Origin: JABDGM01 sp963738665
Lineage (GTDB): Bacteria > Planctomycetota > Planctomycetia > Pirellulales > Lacipirellulaceae
Reading direction: 5' to 3'
NCBI GenBank assembly: GCA_963738665.1
Contig: CAVTXL010000003.1
Coordinates: forward strand, 682,001 to 746,000
DNA length: 64,000 nt
Positions 1-9,460 of this stretch are shown piece after piece. A model generated the notes under the pieces. That model saw nothing but the letters and a program-made list of their open reading frames with translations, made no database searches and had not been told where the DNA came from. How positions within the stretch are numbered: position 1 is the first letter of the stretch; every line of letters starts with the position of its first letter. The translations under genes were made by a program, and so were the position numbers.

Positions 1-360
1 CAAATCGATGAACCCTGCGAGCTGGGCGGCACGAACCGCTACGCCAACCCGCAAGAGTATCTGCTCGCCGCCACGAACGCCTGCCAGATGGTCGGCTACG
101 CGGCCGTGGCCGCCATGATGGGCGTCGAGCTGACAAAGCTCGAGCTGGAAACGACGGGCGACATCGACCTCCGCGGCTTCCTCGACATCGACCGCAGCGT
201 CCCGGCCGGCTACACCGAGCTGCACACGACGGTGCGCATCGCCGGCAGCGGCACGCCCGAGCAGTTTGCCAAGATCCGCGAAATCGTCGAGCGGACCAGC
301 CCGAACTATTACAACATGACCCGGCCGGTGCCGATCACGAGTGAACTGGAGATTGAGTAG
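1..360 (+). CDS. OsmC-family protein, 3' part (cut by window edge)
   Basis: The reading frame is open from base 1, so the start lies outside the window; the visible part encodes about 119 residues. It carries the OsmC/Ohr-type core 'ATNACQM' with the redox cysteine in a long hydrophobic helix, followed by alternating beta strands and a C-terminal helix containing 'FAKIREIVERTSPNYYN'. The family reduces organic hydroperoxides or acts as a general stress peroxiredoxin in the cytoplasm. The motif 'SPNYYN' instead of the usual second-cysteine 'CPV' block means the second conserved cysteine is absent, so activity may differ from classical OsmC. It ends 58 bases before the convergent helicase gene. 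Family assignment is firm; substrate is unknown. Confidence 0.8.
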   Translation, partial: QIDEPCELGGTNRYANPQEYLLAATNACQMVGYAAVAAMMGVELTKLELETTGDIDLRGFLDIDRSVPAGYTELHTTVRIAGSGTPEQFAKIREIVERTSPNYYNMTRPVPITSELEIE

Positions 361-417
361 CGCTGCGCAATCGAATAGAAGCGGTTGCGGCCACGGAGAA
401 GATGAATTGAGCGGGCG

Positions 418-1782
418 TCACAGCGCCCGGCGGTGCCGCCTCCGCGCCCGTTGGCCGGGCGGAGTCGGCCGCGGCTTGGCCGGTTCTTCTGCGGCAGCCG
501 TTTCGCCCGATTCGTCGGCGCGACTGGCGCCAGTCGGCCGTGGGGCGGCGACCGCTACCGCGTGAAACCCCTCGATCTCGTCGCGCTTGAGGAGCTGGTT
601 GATCAGCATCTCGATCCGCGTCAGCTCGCCCCCTTCTTCGGTCGTCACGAACGTGAACGCCACACCCTCGCGGCCCATGCGGCCGGTGCGGCCCACGCGG
701 TGGACGTAATCGTCGGACGATTGCGGGATGTCATAATTGATAATGTGCGAGATGCTCGTCACGTCGATGCCGCGGCCGACCACGTCGGTCGCGACCAAGA
801 TCTTGACCTCGCCCGCGCGAAACCGCTTCATCACGTGGTCGCGGGCCCGCTGCACCATGTCGCCGTGCATCATGTCCGTCGCCGAAAACTTCTTCGACAA
901 CCTGCGGTAGATGCGTTCCGTGCCGCGCTTCGTGCGGCAGAAGACAATCGCCTGCTCCGGCTGTTCACGCTCCAGGAGGCGCTCGAGCAACTCGAATTTC
1001 TGCTCTTGCTCTACGGTGAAATAGAACTGCTCAATCGTGTCGACCGTCATCGTCTTCGGCGAAAAATCCATCACCTCCGGCTCGTGCATGTACGTGCGGG
1101 CGAGCCGCTCGACCGGCGGGGCGACCGTGGCCGACAAGAGCAGCGTCTGCCGCTGCTTTGGGCACCGGCGGAGAATCTTTTCGATATCGGGGCGAAAGCC
1201 GATGTCGAGCATCCGGTCGGCTTCGTCGAGTACGCAGATCGCGATCGAGCGGAGATCGAGGGCGCCGCGGCCGATCAGGTCGATTACGCGGCCCGGCGTG
1301 CCGACGACCACGTCGGCGCCGTTCTGCAATTTCGCAATCTGCCCACGAATCGGCTTGCCGCCGTAAATGGGCACGCACGAAACGCGCCGTCCATGCGCCA
1401 GCTTTTCGAATTCGTCGCGGACCTGGACGGCCAGCTCGCGCGTCGGCACCAGCACCAGCGCCTGCGGGGCCGCGCCTTTGCGGGCTGGTTTAACGCGCTC
1501 CAAAATCGGAATCGCGAACGCGGCCGTCTTGCCGGTGCCGGTGCGGGCCTGGCCGAGCACGTCCGTTCCTGCCAGCGCGCTGGGGATGATACCGGCTTGC
1601 ACCGGCGTCGGTTCGACATACGCCACGCGGGCCAGCGCAGCGAGCATCGTGTCGGACAGTCCTAAATCAGCGAAATCGACCGTTTCGGCGGCCGAGTCGC
1701 CAGTGTTCGAATTGGTCGGGACAGGGGGCAAAGTCGTGCGACGGAATGAAGAGGAGCGATCGACAATCGCTGATGATACCAC
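418..1782 (-). CDS. DEAD-box ATP-dependent RNA helicase (RhlE-like)
   Basis: All helicase motifs are visible in order: a Q-motif region around 'FADLGLSDTML', motif I 'ARTGTGKT', Ia 'PTRELA', Ib 'TPGR', II 'DEAD', III 'SAT', V 'GRGIDV' and VI 'HRVGRTGR', followed by a short basic tail. Such enzymes unwind short RNA duplexes during ribosome assembly or mRNA decay. The frame stays open far upstream to 2148, but the extra N-terminus is arginine-rich and unlike the family, so I place the start at a GTG at 1782; a TTG at 1731 is also possible and no ATG fits ahead of the Q motif. It is a single gene with no obvious operon partner. Confidence 0.85.
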   Translation of the reverse strand: MVSSAIVDRSSSFRRTTLPPVPTNSNTGDSAAETVDFADLGLSDTMLAALARVAYVEPTPVQAGIIPSALAGTDVLGQARTGTGKTAAFAIPILERVKPARKGAAPQALVLVPTRELAVQVRDEFEKLAHGRRVSCVPIYGGKPIRGQIAKLQNGADVVVGTPGRVIDLIGRGALDLRSIAICVLDEADRMLDIGFRPDIEKILRRCPKQRQTLLLSATVAPPVERLARTYMHEPEVMDFSPKTMTVDTIEQFYFTVEQEQKFELLERLLEREQPEQAIVFCRTKRGTERIYRRLSKKFSATDMMHGDMVQRARDHVMKRFRAGEVKILVATDVVGRGIDVTSISHIINYDIPQSSDDYVHRVGRTGRMGREGVAFTFVTTEEGGELTRIEMLINQLLKRDEIEGFHAVAVAAPRPTGASRADESGETAAAEEPAKPRPTPPGQRARRRHRRAL

Positions 1783-2169
1783 ACATCCGCCCGCGGGGCA
1801 CCGGCACTGTCGAATTGGTGCCGATGGATCATTCCATGGCTGCTCGTCCGCACTGGTGAGGCCGAAAAGATGCCTCCTCACCAGAATCGGTGGCTGATCG
1901 CTCGCGGCCTGGCGAACGGCGACGATGCGTCTCCGGCACCGGCAGGGCAACACGAAGTTTCCCCGGCGGCCATACGGCCGGCGCGCTCGGACAGCGTTCC
2001 ATCCTGGATTTGGCCTGCCATCTGCCAGCCAAAGCCCAGCCCAGCGCCCTCGGCGTGTCGGCACCGCCCGAAACGCGGGCCAATAAAGCTTATTCTGAAC
2101 AACGCGACAAGTTGGTGCCGCTTGCCCTAGGGGTTGGGTCCCCTCCACTGCCGCGCTGCTTGGCTCGCC

Positions 2170-3344
2170 TCACGCGGCCGACTTCACGCGGCCCTGGCAA
2201 AAGCTGGCCACCGCGTCGATGACCGCCTCCTGCTCGGCCGCCGTCATCTCAGGATAAACGGGCAACGACAGCACTTCCCGGCAGACCTGTTCGGTAATCC
2301 ACATCGGCCGTTCGGCATAATGCAGCGGCTCGAAGCACTTTTGCTGGTGCAGCGGCACCGGATAGTAGATTGCCGATCCGATTCGGCGCTCGGCCAGGTG
2401 ACTGGCGAGCGCATCGCGCCGGCCGCCCATCACGCGAATCGTGTACTGGTTCCACACGCTGCGGCAACCCGCCGCCACTTTCGGCGCGATGATCCATTCG
2501 CCCAGCCCATGTTCGACGAACGCCGCCGCGTAGCGCTCTGCATGCCGGGCCCGCGCATCGGCCCAGTCGTCCAAGCGCGGCAGCTTCACGTCGAGCACTG
2601 CGGCTTGCATCGTGTCGAGCCGGCTGTTGATGCCGACGAAGTTGTGGTAGTACCGCGGCTGCTGACCATGATCGCGCAGCACGCGCAGCTTGTCGGCCAG
2701 TTTGCTGTCGCCCGTCGTGATCAGGCCGCCGTCGCCGAAGCCGCCCAAATTTTTCGTCGGGTAGAAGCTAAAGCAGCCCAACGTGCCCAGCGAGCCGGCC
2801 CGCCGCCCTTTGTATTCGGCGCCGATCGCCTGGCAGGCGTCTTCGATAATCGGAATGCCGCGGGCGGCCGTAGCGATCGTCCGTAGCTCGTCCATCTTCG
2901 CGCACTGGCCAAACAGGTGCACCGGGATAATTGCCTTGGTGGCCGAGGAAATCTTGCCGATCACGTCGGCCGGGCTGAGGTTGAACGTGTCCGGTTCGAT
3001 CTCGGCGAATACGGGCCGCGCGCAAGTCGCCACACGGCGCCGGCCGTCGCAAAGAATGTGAAGCTTGGCACGATCACTTCGTCGCCGGGGCCAATCTCCA
3101 GCGCCAAGAGCGCGAGCAGCAGCGCATCGCTCCCCGATGCGCATCCCACGGCGTGCGTCACGCCGCAGTATTCGGCCGTCGCCGCCTCGAACCGCGCCAC
3201 GGCAGGCCCATGCACAAACGCGCCCGAACGGACGACCTCGTCCAGCGCCACATCGATCTCATCACGCAGCACATCATTCTGCCGCGTCACATCGAGCATC
3301 GGGACAGGCAAGGTGGCGGCGGGCGAAGCTAGCATGACACTCAC
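2170..3344 (-). CDS. DegT/DnrJ/EryC1/StrS-family aminotransferase (frameshift near 3025)
   Basis: A PLP-dependent enzyme of the sugar-aminotransferase family, which aminates keto-sugar nucleotides for surface polysaccharides. The N-terminal third ('MLDVTRQNDVLRDEID', 'GCASGSDALLLALLAL', 'VPSFTFFATAGAV') and the rest ('EDACQAIGAEYKG', PLP lysine in 'FYPTKNLGGFGDGG', C-terminal 'SLPVYPEMT') lie in two frames. Adding one G at about 3025 restores the family sequence 'RLGARPVFAEIEP', so the break looks like a lost base in a GG run. Restored length is about 390 residues, normal for the family. No other sugar-nucleotide genes adjoin it, although a second DegT-like gene lies at 20.9 kb. Confidence 0.82.
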
Positions 3345-3663
3345 AGATACTCCTCCTCGGCAGAAATGCTCGATCTGGAACGCTACGGGACTCGTCCGCA
3401 GGACGCAAACAGTACGTCCGATGCGGCCCGCCAGTCAATGTCACCGGCTGATAGCACCGCGCTGCTGTCACCTCTGCGCAGGCCCGCTGGTATCGAAAAT
3501 ATCGGTGGAATGCGGCGCCAACTTTCGTCGCCGCGCGACCGGATTGCCGGCGATTCCGTTGATTGATAACATCTCCGCTCTTTATTAATTCCGCTGATGA
3601 ACATCGAACGTTTGAATCATTGTTCGAACGAATTGCGACTCACGACAAAAAGGTTGCTCGACG
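3345..3663. other. Intergenic region, no gene recognised
   Basis: About 320 bases between the divergently transcribed aminotransferase and the secreted-protein gene. Only short antisense frames with unlikely composition are present. It must hold two promoters, but I could not identify convincing -35/-10 pairs. Confidence 0.4.
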
Positions 3664-4416
3664 ATGCCCAGAACCGAACGCACCGCCCATTTAGCTTGTC
3701 TCCTGTTGCTCGCTGCGTTTGCCATTGGCGGGTCGCCGCGTCTATGGGCCCAGGCACCAGCCCAGGCGATTGTGCCGGCGTCCGCCGCGCGGCCGATCTA
3801 CGAGGTTTCGCTGACGGTCGGCGAGGCGTACTCCGTTACGGCCCAGCGGGCACAAGCTTATATGCGCTACGACGGCAAGTTGATCGCTGCCAGCCAAGAT
3901 TGGCTTGTATTGCGCTGCGTCCGCGAGAAGCGCCGCGAGGCCGCGTCCGACGATATCGGCATGATCCCATATGTCCAGCACTGGCTCGAACGCCGGCCGC
4001 CCGGCCGCATCACGGGAGACATTTGGATTCCGCGCGGCGCAGTTTCCAAATGCGAGCGATCGGCCAGGGCCACGTCGATAACGACGTCGAGCGGCGTGAT
4101 TCAGGCAGCCGCCCGCCCGACGACGCTGCCCGCCGCTCCGCAATTGGGTGTCGAATGCTCCATCGAGCTGGCCGACGTTCGCGAGATCGTCACTCGGCAA
4201 GGAAAGCTCGCCAAACTGTCGGGCGGAAACCTGACGCTCGCCTGCCAACACACAGAGCTCCGCGAGCGACCGCTCGACGGCTCATCCCGCATCCCAATAC
4301 TCAACGCGTTTCAATCCCATCAAGAGCCCGTCAGGAAAACGACCCTTGAATCCCATCCCCTGGACAAGGTCCTCGCAATCTGCTTTTCGGCTGAACTTCC
4401 CGATGCCGCGCAATGA
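3664..4416 (+). CDS. Exported protein of unknown function
   Basis: A 250-residue product with a clear signal peptide: basic start 'MPRTER', hydrophobic core 'LACLLLLAAFAIGG' and cleavage region around 'LWAQA'. The mature part contains 'MRYDGKLIAASQDWLVLRC' and three cysteines that could form disulfides outside the cytoplasm. I recognise no domain. The ATG at 3664 directly precedes the signal peptide, so the start is likely correct. It stands alone, followed by a structured repeat. Confidence 0.6.
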   Translation: MPRTERTAHLACLLLLAAFAIGGSPRLWAQAPAQAIVPASAARPIYEVSLTVGEAYSVTAQRAQAYMRYDGKLIAASQDWLVLRCVREKRREAASDDIGMIPYVQHWLERRPPGRITGDIWIPRGAVSKCERSARATSITTSSGVIQAAARPTTLPAAPQLGVECSIELADVREIVTRQGKLAKLSGGNLTLACQHTELRERPLDGSSRIPILNAFQSHQEPVRKTTLESHPLDKVLAICFSAELPDAAQ

Positions 4417-4452
4417 CGCACGAAACTGATCGCGTGCTGGCGCCGAGCTCTA

Positions 4453-4603
4453 GCAGCCTGTTGAAAGATGCTGCGGGCGGCTTTGTCGCATGGGAGCGAT
4501 GCCAAAATTGCGACCAAAGGCGCAGTTTTGGCGAGCCGTGACGAGCTTTGTCGGCACGGGGCGAGGTTGAAAAACGCTACGGTGGCGTTTCTCAACTGGC
4601 TGC
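4453..4603. repeat. MITE-like structured repeat with terminal inverted repeats
   Basis: Twelve-base terminal repeats (4453-4464 and 4592-4603) match with one mismatch. Inside are two more imperfect hairpins: 4566-4577 with 4585-4596 (one mismatch in 12) and one built around 'GCCAAAATTGCG'. There is no open frame of its own. The form suggests a non-autonomous transposable element or an insertion-sequence relic; no transposase is in the window. Confidence 0.45.
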
Positions 4604-4696
4604 AAGCTGTGCTAGAATCTCCAGGATGGTCTCCCGTATTTCCTGACCCAATCTGGAGCTAAAAATGATGCGCCGCATAGATATGGCCACGGCACA

Positions 4697-5509
4697 ATGC
4701 GCTTCGCGCTGCTACTGATTACTTCCGCCCAAGCTTTCTGCCAGCCGGCCGACGCTCCAAAACCCGCCGCCTCGGGCGCCGAACAAACGGTGCGCGACGG
4801 CGAGTGGCTCCAGCTTTTCAACGGCAAAGACCTCAGCGGCTGGACGCCCAAAATCAAAGGCTACGAACTGGGCGTCAACTACGCCGACACCTTTCGCGTC
4901 GAGGAGGGCGTCCTCAAGATCAGCTACGATAAATACGATGGCCCGTTCAACAGCCGTTTCGGGCACCTGTTCTACAACAAGCCGTATTCAAAATACGAAC
5001 TTCGCGCCGAATATCGCTTCGTCGGCGAGCAGGCGCCTGGCGTCGCCGCCTGGGCCTGGCGAAATAACGGCCTGATGCTCTTCGGCCAGTCGCCCGAATC
5101 GATGCTCCTCGACCAAAGCTATCCTGTATCGGTCGAAGTCCAGCTCCTCGGCGGTAACGGCCGCGAGCCGCGCACCACCGCCAACGTCTGCACCCCCGGC
5201 ACGAACATCGTCCTTGATGGCAAACTCCACACGCCCCACTGCACGAATAGCAAGTCGGACACCTTCGCTGGCGACCAGTGGGTCACCGTCGAGGTCGAAG
5301 TGCATGGCCCGAAGCTGATCCGCAACAAAGTGAACGGCAAGATCGTCTTCGAATACAGCCAGCCGCAACTCGACGAGCGCGACGCCGACGCCCGCCGCCT
5401 GATCGCCGCCGGCGCCGAGAAGATGCTCACCGGCGGCACGATCTCCATCCAGTCCGAAAGTGCGCCGACCGAATTTCGCAAAATCGAGCTGCGCGAGCTG
5501 AGCGAATAG
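4697..5509 (+). CDS. DUF1080 (3-keto-disaccharide hydrolase-type) exported protein
   Basis: A 270-residue product with a short signal peptide ('MRFALLLITSAQAFCQ') and one DUF1080 domain, a concanavalin-like jelly-roll fold. Diagnostic segments are 'WLQLFNGKDLSGWTPK', 'SKYELRAEYRF', 'GLMLFG' and the closing strand 'GTISIQSESAPTEFRKIEL'. DUF1080 proteins are greatly expanded in Planctomycetes and are linked to glycan binding or hydrolysis outside the cytoplasm; the exact substrate is unknown. It converges on a GH127 glycosidase gene across a 20-bp inverted repeat, so both may belong to carbohydrate use. An alternative upstream ATG at 4664 is in another frame. Confidence 0.85.
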   Translation: MRFALLLITSAQAFCQPADAPKPAASGAEQTVRDGEWLQLFNGKDLSGWTPKIKGYELGVNYADTFRVEEGVLKISYDKYDGPFNSRFGHLFYNKPYSKYELRAEYRFVGEQAPGVAAWAWRNNGLMLFGQSPESMLLDQSYPVSVEVQLLGGNGREPRTTANVCTPGTNIVLDGKLHTPHCTNSKSDTFAGDQWVTVEVEVHGPKLIRNKVNGKIVFEYSQPQLDERDADARRLIAAGAEKMLTGGTISIQSESAPTEFRKIELRELSE

Positions 5510-5512
5510 ATG

Positions 5513-5585
5513 AACCGCTAATTGACGCTAATTTGCGCTAACACGCATTGGAACGCATTGGCTTCATTAGCGTCCATTAGCGGTT
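5513..5585. terminator. Long inverted repeat between convergent genes (putative bidirectional terminator)
   Basis: The left arm 5513-5532 and right arm 5566-5585 are complementary at 19 of 20 positions, with a 33-base loop. Both arms contain the unit 'CGCTAAT'. It lies just after the DUF1080 stop, and its right arm overlaps the last codons of the convergent GH127 gene, where it encodes the end 'ETANGR'. There is no poly-T tract, so rho-independent termination is not certain; an mRNA-stabilising hairpin is the alternative. Confidence 0.5.
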
Positions 5586-7542
5586 TCGAGCTTATTCCCA
5601 GGCCGCTCCAGCTTCCAGTACAGCATGTACCGCGAATCGTGCACGCGGAAGAACGGAATCAGCTGCAGATTGCGAAACTGATCCGGCCGAATCTCGTCGC
5701 TCGCCGTAAACGTCAGCGACTCTCCCGCCACCGGCTTGATACCCGCAATCAGCGAATCGACGTCTTTAGCCACCAACTCCGGCGCTTCGTCCAGCGGCAG
5801 CTTGGGCCCCGAGGCAACATGGTCCCACCGTCCATCACCGGCGAAAAGCCCCTTCAGATCGCCCTCATTCGTCTTGGCCGCCAGCACAATCGGCCCGTGC
5901 AAGATGGCCACGTAATCCGACCCCGGCGCAAATCGTTCGACCGTCGTCCGCATCGGCATCTCCAGCTCGACGCGGTCGCCCTCCTTCCACTCGCGGTCGA
6001 TCGCGACATACGCGCCCCCTTGCCGCGTGTCGGCCTGCGGCACGCCGTTCACCTTTAGCACAAACTGCCCGTCGGCCACCCACTTCGGCCGCCGCACCAT
6101 CAGCTTCAGCCGCGTCGGCGACTTCGCCGAAATCACCAGCCGCGCCTGCGACTCGTCCGGAAACTGCGTCTCCTGCCGCAGCTTGATTCCCTTATCGGCC
6201 CAGTCGAGCTCCGAGGCGATGAACAGGTTCACGTACAGCGCATCGTCACCCGCCGCGTAGATAAACCGCGTCAGCTTTCCGTAGTTCTCAATCCCCGTCC
6301 CCACGCAGCACCAGGTGCACGTCTGGGGCTGCGAGTACACGCGATAATGCCGCGGCCGCAGCGGCGTGAAATATACGAGCCCGCCCGTGTCGGAGTTTTG
6401 CGCCGACAAGATGTGATTGAACAGCGCCCGCTCATAGAAGTCTGCGTATCTGGCCGCCGGCTCGTTGGCAAACAGCTTCTCGGTCAGCCGCAGCATGTTG
6501 TACGTGTTGCACGTCTCGACGCCTTCGTGCGATTCGATCGCCGAGAGCGCATTCTCGGCCGTCAGAAAATGCTCGCTCGAACTGTTCCCGCCGATCGCCA
6601 CCGTGTTCTGCTCGACGACCAGCTTCCAAAAGAAATCGGCGGCGTCGATCCACGACGGATCGTCCGCCAGCTCGCCGATCCGCGCAAAGCCGATCACCTT
6701 TGGAATCTGCGTATTCGCGTGCAGCCCGGCCAGCTTGTTCTGTTTCGCGAGCAGCGGGTCCAGAATCTCGCGGTGCGAAAACCGCTTGGCCAAACCCAGA
6801 TACTTCAGATCGCCCGTGATCACCGACACATCGGCCAGTACCTCGTTCATGCCGCCCTGCTCTGCCTGTAGCATTTGTTGGACCTGTTCGTCGGCAAGAT
6901 TTGCCAACAGCCGATCGCACCAATCCGCCAATCTCACGAGCACCACTTTCGCCTGCTCGTTGCCGCCCACCACGTACGCGTCGCGCAGCCCGGCGAACAG
7001 CTTGTGCATGTTGTACCACGGCACCCAGCGTCCATTGAGGCTGAACGACTGCGCCGGATGTCGCCCGCCGCGATCTCCTTCCACAGCGCCTTCCCGTTGG
7101 GCACGCCCCCCACCCAGCCGTCGCCGCCCGCCTTCTGGCACTCAGCCAGCTCGGCCACCATATACTCCAGCCGCCGCTTCAGCTCCGGATCGCCCGTGTC
7201 GACGAGCATCTGTGCCACCGCCGTCAGATAGTGCCCAGCCGTTTGCCCGCCCAGCCCCTTGTCTTCCCAGCTCTTGTAGCTCGGCGCTTTCGGCTCGAGG
7301 CCCGCCTCGGTGCGAATCGGCGCGAGCAGCCGGTCCGGCTCCATTTGCAGCAGATACAGCCGGTCGAGCTCCTGCGCATGCTTCAGCGGCCCGTCGAGCA
7401 GCTTTACCTCGCGGAGCGAAAACAGCTTCGCCGCGGGCGGCGCCGCCCAGCCGCTCGTCGCCGCGAGCGCTATGGCGAGCGATCCGAAAACGGCCGCGCA
7501 CAAACTACGCTGCTTCGACGTTCTGGCTACAGACGCGATCAT
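5567..7542 (-). CDS. GH127 glycoside hydrolase (beta-L-arabinofuranosidase family), frameshift near 7055
   Basis: An exported enzyme with a signal peptide ('LAIALAATSGWAAPPA'), then the GH127 alpha/alpha barrel: 'QMEPDRLLAPIRTEAGL', 'WVPWYNMHKLFAGLRDAY', 'IGGNSSSEHF', 'ETCNTYNMLRLTEKLF' and the cysteine cluster 'CTWCCVGTGIENYGK', which in this family supplies the zinc-bound nucleophile cysteine. A beta-sandwich C-terminus follows. It releases L-arabinofuranose from plant-type glycans. The N-terminal 155 residues are in a different frame; one extra G in the GGG run at about 7055 restores 'IRAQSFSLNGRW'. Restored length is about 656 residues, normal for the family. Confidence 0.87.
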
Positions 7543-7748
7543 CGTTACCTCCGCCTAAACAACTTGAATTCCCCGCTCACTGCTATTCTATCGCTGCCGG
7601 TCGCCCCCTGCCCACCATTGAATTCACCGGAGTATCCTAGTAGTTGCGGTTCAGCATTGCCGCCATTTCGCCGCATCGACAACCGACGATGCGGCAGCGT
7701 ATATTTCATCATTCTTGTGCACAAGCGCAACCAGACCAGGTCTTCCAC

Positions 7749-8489
7749 ATGTCCACGATTATTGGCAAATCAGCCCTCGTCACCGGCGGCAGCCGCGGCA
7801 TCGGCGCGGCGATCGCTAAGCGCCTCGCCGCTGACGGCGCCGACATCGCCATCACCTATGCCAAGAGCGCTGATCGGGCCGAAGCGGTCGTCGCTGAAAT
7901 CAAAGAGACCGGCCGCCGGGCCATTGCCATCGCCGCCGACAGCGCCGATCCGGCCGCCGTGAAGGCCGCCGTCGAGCGAACGGCCCAGGAATTCGGCCAC
8001 CTCGACATCCTCGTGAACAACGCCGGCATCTATCTCAACACGCCCTTCGAAGACACATCTTTGGCCGCCATCGACCGCCTTTGGAACGTCAACGTCCGCG
8101 CCGCCATCATCGCCTCGCAAGCGGCCCAGGCTCATATGCGCCAGGGTGGACGCATCATCCACATCGGCAGTTGCCTCGGAGAGCGCGTGGCCTGGCCCGG
8201 CATCACGCTGTATTCGATGACCAAGGCCGCCCTCATCGGCCTTACGCGCGGCCTGGCCCGCGATCTCGGCCCCCGCGGCATCACCGTGAACTGCGTCGAA
8301 CCAGGCCCGATCGACACCGAGATGAACCCGGCCAGCGGCGACCACGCCGACAGCCAGCGCACCGCCACCGCCGTCGGCCACTATGGAACTCCCGACGACA
8401 TCGCCGCCACGGTCTCCCACCTCGCCGGCGTCACCGGCCGCTTCATCACTGGCGCGACGATCCTCGTCGACGGCGGCTATGCGGCGTGA
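7749..8489 (+). CDS. Short-chain dehydrogenase/reductase (SDR)
   Basis: A classical SDR of 246 residues: NAD(P)-binding 'TGGSRGIG' near residue 12, 'NNAG' in the centre, catalytic serine in 'IGSCLG', and the catalytic 'YSMTKAAL' (Tyr-x-x-x-Lys). The C-terminus 'GRFITGATILVDGGYAA' is typical of FabG-like oxidoreductases. I start at the ATG at 7749 because the frame upstream lacks SDR sequence. The last 97 bases are repeated almost perfectly 790 bases downstream, on the far side of a decayed toxin-antitoxin pair. Substrate cannot be deduced. Confidence 0.85.
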   Translation: MSTIIGKSALVTGGSRGIGAAIAKRLAADGADIAITYAKSADRAEAVVAEIKETGRRAIAIAADSADPAAVKAAVERTAQEFGHLDILVNNAGIYLNTPFEDTSLAAIDRLWNVNVRAAIIASQAAQAHMRQGGRIIHIGSCLGERVAWPGITLYSMTKAALIGLTRGLARDLGPRGITVNCVEPGPIDTEMNPASGDHADSQRTATAVGHYGTPDDIAATVSHLAGVTGRFITGATILVDGGYAA

Positions 8490-8507
8490 TCGCGCTAAAG
8501 ACTTTGC

Positions 8508-8831
8508 TTACGTCGAATTCTTTTCGCCAAGCAGCGTCACGACCACAGCACGCAGTGGCGGAAGGTAGTTTTGGAGAATATCCCACACGACGTGGTCGTC
8601 CACGACGTCTTACCCATGGATCAAGATGTTGCGAAACGCCACGATCCGTGGCGCATCAGGCAACTTTGCTGCCGCCGCCGGATCAATTCTCGTAAATCGA
8701 TTGACTGCTTCGCCGATTATCTCGAACTGTCGCTCAACGGCGCTTCTTAGCAGTGCGTCAGCTTCGTAGTCGGCAAACGCCTTCCCGGCGGAGAATTGCA
8801 GAATCAGCTCGGCCGAATATCTTCCAGGCAT
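8508..8831 (-). pseudogene. HepT-like (HEPN) toxin remnant with in-frame stop at the motif tyrosine
   Basis: The segment 'LRSAVERQFEIIGEAVNRF' and 'PRIVAFRNILIHG' is typical of HEPN RNases of the HepT family. A TAA at 8610-8612 follows 'RNILIHG' immediately; the same frame then continues 'DVVDDHVVWDILQNYLPPL' to a stop at 8508, as expected for HepT. The interrupted position is the tyrosine of the R-x4-H-x-Y motif, which the partner MntA modifies by AMP transfer. The N-terminus also seems to need an indel near 8820 (another frame reads 'CLEDIR'). Partner mntA is 9 bases upstream. It is either decayed or affected by sequence error. Confidence 0.7.
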
Positions 8832-8840
8832 TTCTTAGCT

Positions 8841-9153
8841 TCAAGCTGCATACAACAGCGTCCGCGTCGGCTCAATGGCGGTGAGGAAATAGGGGTTGCG
8901 AATAGCCCGAGTCATCACTAAATCGACCGGCCGGCCGAACAATGCCGTAAGTGACTCGCGCAACCCAAAAATGCGCGTCGGCATGCTCGCCCTCGCCGAG
9001 CGGCTGAAAATCAACGAGCAGGTCCACGTCGCTTTGTTCGGGATCAAACCGATCCCCTGCGGCCGACCCAAACAACTCCAGCCGTCGCACGCGAAAGCGC
9101 CGGCAAATCTCGGAGATTTCGGATCGACGTTGTGCGATAGACACGTCCATATG
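8841..9153 (-). pseudogene. MntA-like minimal nucleotidyltransferase antitoxin (frameshift near 8971)
   Basis: The N-terminal half in one frame holds the nucleotidyltransferase signature 'GSAAGDRFDPEQSDVDLLVDF' (Gly-Ser, then Asp-x-Asp). The C-terminal half, in another frame, reads 'FGLRESLTALFGRPVDLVM' and 'AIRNPYFLTAIEPTRTLLYAA', both classic for MNT proteins. Dropping one T from a T5 run at about 8971 joins them into a protein of about 103 residues. MntA neutralises HepT by transferring AMP groups to its tyrosine. The order mntA then hepT on the same strand fits a two-gene operon. Confidence 0.75.
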
Positions 9154-9182
9154 CCAATTGTAGCATCTCGTACACGATTGGT

Positions 9183-9279
9183 CGACGACGTCGCCGCCAC
9201 GGTCTCCCACCTCGCCGGCGTCACCGGCCGCTTCATCACTGGCGCGACGATCCTCGTCGACGGCGGCTATGCGGCGTGA
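9183..9279 (+). repeat. Duplicate of the SDR gene 3' end (97 bp, one mismatch)
   Basis: Bases 9183-9279 repeat 8393-8489 with a single difference (9190 versus 8400), including the SDR stop codon. The copy codes for 'AATVSHLAGVTGRFITG' and the following residues but has no upstream SDR body. The mntA/hepT pair lies exactly between the two copies, so the pair either entered with a large target duplication or replaced most of a tandem SDR copy. Confidence 0.9.
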
Positions 9280-9460
9280 ACCATACAGCGTCCGTAAGCG
9301 AAATCTGCTACAGCCAGAATGAACCGCATCGCGATTCTGCACCGCAACCCGGGGTTGCCGTCAGCTCATCCGATGGGCATCCTGGAAAGCAATCACGATC
9401 ACCCGGTTACGCCAATGGTGTTGCACAACGTGACTCAACGGACACGTTCGGCACACAGCT

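Noticed and set aside
433..1665. 410-residue + strand frame across the helicase gene
   Set aside because: It is antisense to an unmistakable DEAD-box helicase and has no recognisable sequence.
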